Assembly (NCBI GenBank): GCA_938008415.1
Contig: CALLKI010000047.1
Location: 1 to 32,425, forward strand
Direction of reading: 5' to 3'
Origin: an uncultured Luteimonas sp.
Lineage (GTDB): Bacteria; Pseudomonadota; Gammaproteobacteria; Xanthomonadales; Xanthomonadaceae
Length of the DNA: 32,425 nucleotides
A model generated the notes under the pieces. That model worked only from the letters and a program-made list of their open reading frames with translations. It did not search any database and was not told where the DNA came from. A program made the translations under genes and the position numbers. This document shows positions 25,885-32,425 of this stretch, piece by piece; position 1 is the first letter of the stretch, and each line of letters starts with the position of its first letter.

Positions 25885-26786
25885 ACGCATCCGTGCGCGC
25901 CGCACGGCTGCTGTGCCTGCTGCTGGCCTGCGCGCTGCTGCCGGCCACGGTTTCCGCCGCATGCCCGCCGGATGGACTGGACCGCGACGGCCTGCGCGCG
26001 CTCAAGGCCCTGCGCTTCGACGTACCCGACGCATCCGACCGGCGCTCGCTGGCACTCGGGCTGGCCGGCTGCCTGGGCGATCCGGATCCGGAGCTGCGCG
26101 ATGGCATCGCCTACGAGGCGCTGGCGCACTGGATGCGCGCGGAGCAGCTCGGGCCCGACACGCTGCGGACCCTGCGCGACCGCCTGTACGAACGGATCGA
26201 CGGCGGCGAAGGCGAGGGCTTCGCGCGCCCGTTCGCGGCACTTGTCCTGTCGGAAGTCGCGCGCACCGACCGGATCTCGCCATGGATGGAAGCGGGCGAG
26301 CGGGATGCGATGGTGCGCAAGGCCGCCGCCTACCTCGCCAGCGTCCAGGACTACCGCGGCTTCGACAACCGCGAAGGCTGGCGCCACGGCGTGGCGCACG
26401 GCGCCGACTGGGTGCTTCAGCTTGCGCTGAACCCGGCGCTGGAGCGCACGCAGGGCGACCTGATCCTCGTGGCCGTCGCCGCCCAGGTCGTGCCGGGATC
26501 GGGGCATGCCTACGTGTCCGGCGAGCCCGGGCGGCTGGCACGGCCGGTGCTGGCGCTGGCACGCAGCGGCCTGTATGGCACGGAGGACTGGCAGGCGTGG
26601 TTCATGGCACTGCCGCCGCGGATCGGCGACCCGGAACTGGCCTATGCCGACGAGGGCTGGCTGGCGCGCCGCCACGACCTGATGGCGTTCCTGCTGAGCA
26701 TGTACATCGAGGCCGACCAGGGTGGCGACGCGGGCGTGGCCGCGCTCAAGCCCGTGATCGTGCACGCGATCCGGGCCGTGCCGTAG
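25881..26786 (+). CDS. exported DUF2785 protein
   Basis: A 301-residue protein starting at a GTG that overlaps the stop of the GFA gene. The signal peptide (residues 1-26, LLCLLLACALLPATVSA) is followed by a helical-repeat DUF2785 domain: LRDGIAYEALAHWM, FARPFAALVLSEVARTD, and the family's strongest block FDNREGWRHGVAHGADWVLQLALNP, with several Asp/His residues, then GWLARRHDLMAFLLSMY. It is probably periplasmic. The function of the family is unknown. No promoter of its own is visible; expression likely comes from the GFA promoter. Confidence 0.87.
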   Translation: MNASVRAARLLCLLLACALLPATVSAACPPDGLDRDGLRALKALRFDVPDASDRRSLALGLAGCLGDPDPELRDGIAYEALAHWMRAEQLGPDTLRTLRDRLYERIDGGEGEGFARPFAALVLSEVARTDRISPWMEAGERDAMVRKAAAYLASVQDYRGFDNREGWRHGVAHGADWVLQLALNPALERTQGDLILVAVAAQVVPGSGHAYVSGEPGRLARPVLALARSGLYGTEDWQAWFMALPPRIGDPELAYADEGWLARRHDLMAFLLSMYIEADQGGDAGVAALKPVIVHAIRAVP

Positions 26787-26856
26787 CCGCGGCCGTTTGA
26801 ATCCCGCGCCCCGTGGGGCCAGACTTGGCCCGTTATCCGCACAGGAGGACGAAACG

Positions 26857-27810
26857 ATGGCGACCCGACGCGATTGCCTGAAGCTCCCGCTGGCCGCCGC
26901 CGCCCTCGCGGCCATGCCCTGCACGCGGCTGTTCGCGCAGGATCCCGCGCCGCTGCTGACCCGCGCGATCCCGTCCACCGGCGAACGCGTGCCGCTGGTC
27001 GGCCTCGGCAGTTCCGCGACGTTCTCGCAGGTCGCGCGCGGCGAGGACGTGTCCGCGCTGCGCGAGGTGCTGCGGACGCTGGTCGATGGCGGCGGCACCG
27101 TGTTCGACACCGCGCCGAGCTACGGCGCCTCGGAGGAGGTGGCCGGCCGGATCGCCCGCGAGCTGGGCATCACCGACCGCATCTTCTGGGCCACCAAGGT
27201 CAACGTGGTGCCGCGCGGGGAGGAGAAGGCCGACCCGGCGAAGGCGCGCGAGCAGATCGAGAATTCGTTCCGGCTGATCGGCAAGGACCGGATCGACCTG
27301 ATCCAGGTGCACAACCTGGCGGACATCCCGACCCAGCTCGGCATCCTGCAGGAATACAAGGCCTCGGGCCGGGTCCGCTACGTCGGCGTGACCTCGACCA
27401 GCAAGCCGGCCTACCCGCGCCTGATCGAGGCGATGGAGAAGCATGACCTCGACTTCATCGGCGTCGATTACGCGATCGACAACCGCGACGTGGAGGAGAC
27501 GATCCTGCCGCTGGCGATGGAGCGGAAGATCGCGGTGCTGGTGTACCTGCCGTTCGGGCGCACGCGCCTGTGGAGCCGCATCGGCGACCGCCCGCTGCCG
27601 GAATGGGCGGCGGAGTTCGACGCGAACTCCTGGGCGCAGTTCCTGCTCAAGTACGTGGCCGCGCACCCTGCGGTGACCTGCATCACGCCCGCCACCAGCA
27701 AGGCGCGCAACATGGCCGACAACCTGGGCGCCGCGGCCGGCCGCCTGCCCGACGAGGACCAGCGCCGGCGCATGGTCGAGCTGATCGACGGCCTGCCGGC
27801 CGCGGGCTGA
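26857..27810 (+). CDS. aldo/keto reductase with probable Tat signal
   Basis: A 317-residue aldo/keto reductase (NAD(P)H-linked carbonyl reduction, TIM barrel). The catalytic tetrad is complete: Asp84 and Tyr89 (FDTAPSYG), Lys114 (ATK) and His152 (VHN). AGGAGG (26843-26848) eight bases upstream fixes the start at 26857. The N terminus TRRDCLKLPLAAAALAAMP resembles a Tat signal with cleavage after LFAQ, meaning the folded protein with cofactor would be exported. A small hairpin GGGCCA-GACT-TGGCCC (26816-26831) sits just before the gene and may end the upstream unit. The substrate is unknown. Confidence 0.92.
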   Translation: MATRRDCLKLPLAAAALAAMPCTRLFAQDPAPLLTRAIPSTGERVPLVGLGSSATFSQVARGEDVSALREVLRTLVDGGGTVFDTAPSYGASEEVAGRIARELGITDRIFWATKVNVVPRGEEKADPAKAREQIENSFRLIGKDRIDLIQVHNLADIPTQLGILQEYKASGRVRYVGVTSTSKPAYPRLIEAMEKHDLDFIGVDYAIDNRDVEETILPLAMERKIAVLVYLPFGRTRLWSRIGDRPLPEWAAEFDANSWAQFLLKYVAAHPAVTCITPATSKARNMADNLGAAAGRLPDEDQRRRMVELIDGLPAAG

Positions 27811-27825
27811 GCCCGGGGTACGGGG

Positions 27826-28122
27826 TCAGCCGCTCCCGTCTTCTCCCATTTCGACCACGGCATCGAGGTCGAAGGCCAGCGCTTCCACCGCCTCGCGCAC
27901 CTTGCGGGCGGTGGAGGGGTTGGGGATCTCCACCTCGACTTCGTGGGTCCCGTCGCCGCGCGTGTCGTGCAGGCCGGCGGAACTGGAGTCGGGATCGTCC
28001 ATGTGCGGCATCAGGTCGTCCACCTCCTCGACGCGTTCGATGCCGTCCAGGCTCTGCAGCAGGTTGATGATGGTACGCGCGTCGTCGTCGCTGCCTGAGA
28101 TGCGGAACCGGAAAAGGGCCAT
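27826..28122 (-). CDS. small acidic conserved-looking protein
   Basis: A 98-residue protein, very acidic, with a beta-alpha-beta start (ALFRFRISGSDDDARTIINL), a loop with many Asp/Ser (DDLMPHMDDPDSSSAG), and a second strand-helix unit (HEVEVEIPNPSTARKVREAV). The layout suggests a small ferredoxin-like or ACT-like fold. GAGG six bases before the ATG supports the start. It follows the cyclophilin gene by 80 bp on the same strand and is convergent with the reductase gene at a distance of 15 bp. The function is unknown. Confidence 0.75.
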   Translation of the reverse strand: MALFRFRISGSDDDARTIINLLQSLDGIERVEEVDDLMPHMDDPDSSSAGLHDTRGDGTHEVEVEIPNPSTARKVREAVEALAFDLDAVVEMGEDGSG

Positions 28123-28202
28123 CGTCGCCTCGGCGGGGTCGGGGAGACGCAGGCTGCACGATCCTGCGGGAACGCCGCGTGACGGCCGCCGTCCACCCGC
28201 GT

Positions 28203-29129
28203 TCAGTCTTCCTGCCGCGGCGTGCGTACCGGGATGGCGATGTTGCACAGGTCGATGTGCCCGGCGGGGCGCTTGTAGAACGCGTCCCTCCGGTTGCGGC
28301 GCGATTCCACGTATGCATCGAAGGTCGGCGTGCCGGTGCGCATGACCTCGATCGGCTCGCGCTCGGCTTCCGGCAGTTCCGAGGCCAGGCGGACGGCGCG
28401 GATCGGCGTGCGTTCCTCCGGCGTTTCGTAGAAGCCGAGCGGTCCGGTGCCGCGCGGCAGGGCGCTGAGCAGTTCCATGCCCTTGAGCACGCGGCCGACC
28501 ACGGTGATGTTGCGGTCGAGCTGGCGCGGCGACTGCCCGATCACCACGTACAGCTCGGCGCCGGTGCTGCTGTCCGGCTCCATGTCCCGGCCGGCGCCGA
28601 CGGCGCCGTAGCAGTGCGCCATCCATGACCTGCCTTCCGCGGCGTCGCGCGCGGCGGGGAATCCTTCGGCGAACCCGGCCTCCGCCGCCCAGCCGTCCGG
28701 ATCCGGCAGCGGATGGAAGGCCAGCCCTTCGGCGCTGCGTTCGAACTCCGCCGGCAGCTTCGTCCGGGCACCGCCCAGCGGTTTCGCCGCCGCCGGATCG
28801 TCCGCATCCGGGTCGCCGAACTGGACCACGAAATTGTCCTGCACGCGGTAGATGCTGGTGCCGTCCCAGAACCCTTCGCGCGCCAGGGTGCGGATGTTGG
28901 CCACGTGTTCCGGCGCGAACGCGGGTGCAAGCTCGATGACCACGCGCCCGCGCTCCAGCTCGAGGTAGAGCGTGTTCTCCGGGTCCGGCACGCGCCAGTC
29001 GGATGGCTGCGAGGCGTCGATGATTTCCTGGGTGGTCAAGGGCCGCGCCTGGCCGGCATTCCCGTCGCCCGCGGAGGCGGGCAGGGTGGTGGCAAGCAGC
29101 AGGGCGGTCAGCAGGGCCGTCTGGCGCAT
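28203..29129 (-). CDS. periplasmic cyclophilin-type peptidyl-prolyl isomerase
   Basis: A 308-residue protein with a signal peptide (residues 1-20, ending LPASA) and a cyclophilin domain (about 50-250). Recognisable blocks are VVIELAPAFAPEHVANIRTLA, the core motif SIYRVQDNFVVQFGDPD, LPAEFERSAEG, ELYVVIGQSPRQLDRNITVVG and GRVLKGMELLSALPRG. Compared with short bacterial PpiA (about 165-190 residues) it has an insertion after residue 135 and a C-terminal extension of about 60 residues. It catalyses cis-trans isomerisation of X-Pro bonds in exported proteins. The canonical FHRVI...QGGD is degenerate here (YRVQ...QFGD), so activity may be reduced. The small acidic protein gene follows. Confidence 0.9.
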   Translation of the reverse strand: MRQTALLTALLLATTLPASAGDGNAGQARPLTTQEIIDASQPSDWRVPDPENTLYLELERGRVVIELAPAFAPEHVANIRTLAREGFWDGTSIYRVQDNFVVQFGDPDADDPAAAKPLGGARTKLPAEFERSAEGLAFHPLPDPDGWAAEAGFAEGFPAARDAAEGRSWMAHCYGAVGAGRDMEPDSSTGAELYVVIGQSPRQLDRNITVVGRVLKGMELLSALPRGTGPLGFYETPEERTPIRAVRLASELPEAEREPIEVMRTGTPTFDAYVESRRNRRDAFYKRPAGHIDLCNIAIPVRTPRQED

Positions 29130-29240
29130 GGCGGGGTGATGTCCGGGGACCGGAGTGATTGTGACTGTTGATGGCGGCCTGGACCAGTGGCACATCCCGC
29201 CTGCCGCCGGCGTTTGCGATCATGCCGTTGCAAGCGACAT

Positions 29241-29300
29241 CGGGAGGATGTGGGCCTGCAGGCCCGGGGCCTGGTGGACAGGTCCCATCCGGTCCTCCCG
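29241..29300 (+). promoter_or_regulatory. structured leader before the HExxH protein gene
   Basis: CGGGAGGA (29241-29248) can pair with TCCTCCCG (29293-29300), enclosing the perfect 14-base palindrome GGGCCTGCAGGCCC (29252-29265). The second arm ends 13 bases before the ATG at 29314. It could hide the purine-rich ribosome region CGGGAGA that starts at 29299. This is a fold drawn by eye. Confidence 0.35.
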
Positions 29301-29313
29301 GGAGACGGCCGAC

Positions 29314-30639
29314 ATGAGAGAAAGATTCCTTTTTTCCACCCTGCTGGTGGCGATGCTGGGTTGCGTGCCGGCCCTTCCCGCCCATGCGCAGAAGGACGGC
29401 GATGCCGTGCCCGCGGCGGCGGAAGCGGTACGCGAGGTCCTGCTCGATCAGGCCGCGCGCGCCCGCGCGGACGCGCTCTGGGGCCGCCCGTTCATGGCGC
29501 CGGTGGCGCTGCACGACCCGGTTTCCGGCCGCGGCTGGCGCTGGAGCGGAGATGCCGGCGCGCGCTTCGAACCGTTGCGCCTGCCCGAGGGACTGCCGCC
29601 CGCCAACACCTGCATCGAACTCGAAGGCCGGCCGACGGCGCTGATGGTGCTGCCGCTGCCGGAGGGGCGCGACGAACTCGCGGTGCTGGCCTGGCACGAG
29701 CTGTCGCATTGCATGCAGCGCCTGTTCGGCCTTCCGGAGAGCCGTGAGGGCGGGACCGCGCACCTCGACAGCGAGCAGGGCAGGACCTGGCTGCGGCTGG
29801 AACTGCGCGCCCTGCGCCGGGCCGTGGAGGACGACGATCCCGATGCCATGCGCGCGCACCTGCGCGCGGCGCTCGGGTTCCGTGCCCGCCGCGAGGCCGT
29901 CTTCCCGGGCGCGCTCGCCGGCGAGGCCGGGATCGAGCGCAACGAGGGCCTGGCCGAGGCCAATGGCCATGCGATCGCGCACCCTGGCCGCGATGCGTAC
30001 CGCGGCTGGCTGCTGCGCGCGCTGGAGTCCGGCGACAACCGCGACAGCTACGTGCGCAGCGCCGCCTATCTCACCGGGCCGGCCTACGGCTTCCTGCTCG
30101 ACGGCCTGCGGCCGGACTGGCGTCGCCAGTTCCCGGAGGACGGCGACCTTGCCGCGCTGGCGGCGGGGGCCGCGGGCCTGCCGTTCCCGGACGCGGCTGG
30201 CGCGGATGTGCTTGCCGGCGCCTACGGCGGCGACGAGGTGGCTGCCGCCGAGCGCGAGCGCGAACGCGTGCGCGCCGCGCGTGAACAGGCGCTGCGGGCG
30301 CGGCTCGTGGACGGCCCGACCATCGCGCTGCCGCTGGCCAGGCCCAGCGTGTCGTTCGACCCGCGCAACCTGTTCCCGCTGGGCGCCGACGGCATGGTGT
30401 ACCACCCGGTGACGCTCGAGGACGCGTGGGGCCGGCTGGAGAGCGAGGCCGAGGTCCTGCTGGCGACGGACTGGAAGACGGCGCGCATCGCGGCGGAAGG
30501 CGTCGAGGGCTGCGGCCGCGAGTGGCGCGGGCAGGGCTGGCGCCTGCTGCTGGCCGACGGCTGGACGCTGCGCCCCGGCGACGCGGGCCATGGCATGGTC
30601 CTGGCCGAAGCGACGGACGCGGACGCCACCTGCCGCTAG
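29314..30639 (+). CDS. predicted periplasmic HExxH protein of unknown family
   Basis: A 441-residue protein with a signal peptide (residues 1-25, ending LPAHA). The zinc-type motif WHELSH places His128, Glu129 and His132 in a helix (LAVLAWHELSHCMQRLF). About 80 residues later comes NEGLAEANGH (Asn210, Glu211), similar to the NEG(F/L)AE motif that gives the third ligand in gluzincins such as M1 and M61. A third region with helices rich in Arg and Glu (about 300-335) and a beta-rich C terminus with Cys pairs follow. I do not recognise a named family. Metallopeptidase activity is inferred from the motif pair. It is divergent from the cyclophilin gene across 184 bp. Confidence 0.78.
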   Translation: MRERFLFSTLLVAMLGCVPALPAHAQKDGDAVPAAAEAVREVLLDQAARARADALWGRPFMAPVALHDPVSGRGWRWSGDAGARFEPLRLPEGLPPANTCIELEGRPTALMVLPLPEGRDELAVLAWHELSHCMQRLFGLPESREGGTAHLDSEQGRTWLRLELRALRRAVEDDDPDAMRAHLRAALGFRARREAVFPGALAGEAGIERNEGLAEANGHAIAHPGRDAYRGWLLRALESGDNRDSYVRSAAYLTGPAYGFLLDGLRPDWRRQFPEDGDLAALAAGAAGLPFPDAAGADVLAGAYGGDEVAAAERERERVRAAREQALRARLVDGPTIALPLARPSVSFDPRNLFPLGADGMVYHPVTLEDAWGRLESEAEVLLATDWKTARIAAEGVEGCGREWRGQGWRLLLADGWTLRPGDAGHGMVLAEATDADATCR

Positions 30640-30656
30640 GGACATGCGGATGCGAC

Positions 30657-30678
30657 GCGGGGCCCTGCAGGGCCCCGC
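30657..30678. terminator. bidirectional terminator, 22-bp perfect palindrome
   Basis: The half site GCGGGGCCCTG (30657-30667) is followed directly by its reverse complement CAGGGCCCCGC (30668-30678). It lies between two convergent genes whose stops are 62 bp apart, 17 bp from one and 23 bp from the other. There is no long T-tract on either side. Confidence 0.75.
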
Positions 30679-30701
30679 GCAGCATGACCATGTGTGTCGC
30701 G

Positions 30702-32425
30702 TCAGTTCGCGGCAGGCATCAGGCGGTCGATCAGGAACCCCATGCGCAGGGCCATGAGCTCGGGGTTGCGCAGCGCGTCACTGACCCCGTGGCCGCCCTC
30801 CTCGTCCTCGTAGAAGAACACCGGTGCGCCGACTTCCCCGAGCCGGTAGGCGAACTTGCGCGCGTGGCCGGGACCGACGCGGTTGTCCTCGGTCGAGATG
30901 GTTATCAGGAACGGCGGGTAGCGCGTGCCCTCGCGTACGTTCTGATACGGCGAGTAGGCCAGCATCGCTGCCGCCTGTTCGGGCACGTCCGGATTGCCGT
31001 ACTCGTTCATCCAGGCCGCACCCATGCCCATGTGGCGCATGCGGATCAGGTCGGTGAGTGGCACGTCGCTGACCACGGCGCTGAACAGGTCGGGGCGTTG
31101 CGTGCCCAGCGTGGCCGTGAGCAGGCCGCCGTTGGACATGCCGAAGATGCCGATCCGCTCCGGACGGGTGAAGCCCGAGGCGATCAGGTGCTCGACCACG
31201 GCGATGAAGTCATCGTACGAGGTCTGGCGTTTTTCGCGGATGACGGATTCGTGCCACTGTGCGCCGCGCTCGCCGCCGCCGCGGATCGCAGGGATCACCA
31301 GCGCGCCGCCACGGTCGAGCCACAGCTTGAGCGCCGGGCCACCCACGCTCGGGTCGAAGTAGCCGGGGCGGAACGAGATTCCGAACGCGCCGTAGCCGGT
31401 CATCAGCAGTGGCTGCTCTCCCGGTACCACGTGTTTCGGACGCAACATGAAGTAGTCGATGCCGGTGCCATCCTTCGAGACTGCCGATCCCAGTTCGGTG
31501 GTGAAGCCCGAGGCGTCGATGATCTCGGGGTCGCGCGCCAGTTGCACCTGAGCCCCTGTGCCGTCGACCAGAACCTGGCTGCGTGGGGTCAGGAATCCCG
31601 ACAGCGCCATGACGAAGCCGTCACGGCCACCTGCACCACGCAGCGAGATTGTGTCGCCGGGCGCGGCCTCGAACACGTCGCGCGCCTGCCAGCCGTCCTC
31701 CCCGGCCTCGATCTGCACCACCCGCTGGGCGAGGTGCCGGTCGGCGACGAGGACCAGGCCGCGCCTGGTCCCGACCACGCCACCGAAGGCGGTGTCGACG
31801 AACTCCTCGGTGCCCGGCTGGTACACCACCGAGATGCGATCCCCTCCGGTCTTCGCCGTGTCGTAGGCCAGCAGGGTTTCGGCGGCGTAGGTCCTGCCTT
31901 CGATCTCCGCGTCGGCGGCGAGCTGGACCACGATGTAGCGGTCCATGACCACGCCCAGCCCGAAGCCCTTGATATCTGTCGGGAACGGCAGCTGTTGCCG
32001 TTCGCCATCGGCGTCGACCAGCCAGGTCTCGAACGTCGAATAATCGATCGCGCGGGTGATCACGGCGCGTGCGCCGCTGCCGTGGCCCACAACGGTCGCA
32101 TTCAGCAGCGCGTCACCAGGCTGTCCCTCGAACACCACCCTGGCCGCGGACAACGGCTCGCCCCGCTTCCACACGCGCGCGCTGGCCGGCCAGCCGGGCA
32201 ATGTGGTGGGGGCTCCGTCGAGTGTGTGCATGACCAGCACAGTGTCGGTGTCGAGCCAGTGGGCGAAAGCGCGTGACTTCGGTACGCGGAATCCGTCCTC
32301 GACGAAGGCGTTGCGCGTGATGTCGAATTCACGGACCTCAACCTCGTCGCCACCGGCAGGAGAGAGGCGGAGCAGGCAGCGGTCGTAGTCGGGAGCAAGG
32401 CAGGCGTTGTCCAGCTCGTAGGCCT
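30702..32425 (-). CDS. S9 prolyl oligopeptidase family protein, 5' part outside the window
   Basis: At least 574 residues are visible; the frame stays open to the right edge, so the N terminus is missing, and an internal Met at 32240 is not the true start. The visible N-terminal part belongs to the beta-propeller domain that filters substrates. The C-terminal alpha/beta-hydrolase domain has the nucleophile in GMSNGG (Ser codon 31136-31134), the Asp in STEDNRVGPGHA (codon 30887-30885) and the His in EEGGHGV (codon 30791-30789). GYGAFGISFRPGYFDPSVG and AIRGGGERGAQWHES are the usual substrate-site blocks. It hydrolyses proline-containing peptides; many relatives in this bacterial group are exported, but the signal region is not visible. 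A strong palindromic terminator follows its stop. Confidence 0.95.
   Translation of the reverse strand, partial: AYELDNACLAPDYDRCLLRLSPAGGDEVEVREFDITRNAFVEDGFRVPKSRAFAHWLDTDTVLVMHTLDGAPTTLPGWPASARVWKRGEPLSAARVVFEGQPGDALLNATVVGHGSGARAVITRAIDYSTFETWLVDADGERQQLPFPTDIKGFGLGVVMDRYIVVQLAADAEIEGRTYAAETLLAYDTAKTGGDRISVVYQPGTEEFVDTAFGGVVGTRRGLVLVADRHLAQRVVQIEAGEDGWQARDVFEAAPGDTISLRGAGGRDGFVMALSGFLTPRSQVLVDGTGAQVQLARDPEIIDASGFTTELGSAVSKDGTGIDYFMLRPKHVVPGEQPLLMTGYGAFGISFRPGYFDPSVGGPALKLWLDRGGALVIPAIRGGGERGAQWHESVIREKRQTSYDDFIAVVEHLIASGFTRPERIGIFGMSNGGLLTATLGTQRPDLFSAVVSDVPLTDLIRMRHMGMGAAWMNEYGNPDVPEQAAAMLAYSPYQNVREGTRYPPFLITISTEDNRVGPGHARKFAYRLGEVGAPVFFYEDEEGGHGVSDALRNPELMALRMGFLIDRLMPAAN

Noticed and set aside
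28123..30645. Long minus-strand extension of the small acidic protein frame
   Set aside because: Beyond the ATG at 28122 the product is low-complexity and overlies the cyclophilin and the HExxH gene; the ribosome site supports the short form.

Overview
The window looks like chromosomal DNA of a high-GC gammaproteobacterium, most likely a member of the Xanthomonadaceae (Lysobacter/Luteimonas/Pseudoxanthomonas-like). The reasons are the strong GC third-position bias, the gene families present (TldD/TldE with a Tat signal, MoxR-DUF58-BatA, LemA-DUF2207, FdhD-YdeP) and the lack of phage or IS genes. The species assignment is inference; no rRNA or tRNA is present.

Positions 1-1565 differ from the rest. 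They have lower GC and form the 3' end of an integron cassette array: two complete cassettes (219-852 and 853-1240) carrying two almost identical 60-bp attC sites, and a third cassette (from 1241) that has lost its attC and runs into the 3' remnant of a chromosomal membrane-protein gene. No integrase gene is in the window. The cassette proteins are orphans.

From 1735 on the DNA is ordinary chromosome. It holds a membrane-anchored ClpP-like protein, then a leftward MDR oxidoreductase + ABC exporter pair divergent from soxR with a near-canonical SoxR box between them. Next come a DUF2207 protein and LemA (leftward, ATGA overlap), a DUF4019 protein, an NTT/MFS-like transporter, and a leftward fdhD - YdeP-type molybdopterin oxidoreductase - small winged-helix-like gene set.

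The core of the window (14607-25482) is one long rightward block. It encodes a Tat-exported TldD-like metallopeptidase and its signal-less TldE-like partner, then DUF4159 protein, MoxR AAA+ ATPase, DUF58 protein, BatA-like membrane protein, a DUF4175-like protein with a His-rich loop, and a membrane protein with a GATase-like core. Gaps are very short, and the last four genes are linked by 4-bp overlaps. The MoxR part is a known but poorly understood envelope system; its adjacency to an exported TldD/E pair is the best candidate for a larger uncharacterised machine.

The right part contains single enzymes: a GFA-type zinc protein coupled to a DUF2785 protein, a periplasmic aldo/keto reductase, a small acidic protein, a cyclophilin, a predicted periplasmic HExxH protein of unknown family, and the 3' part of an S9 prolyl oligopeptidase cut by the window edge. 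Perfect palindromic terminators sit after the DUF4019 gene and between the last two convergent genes.
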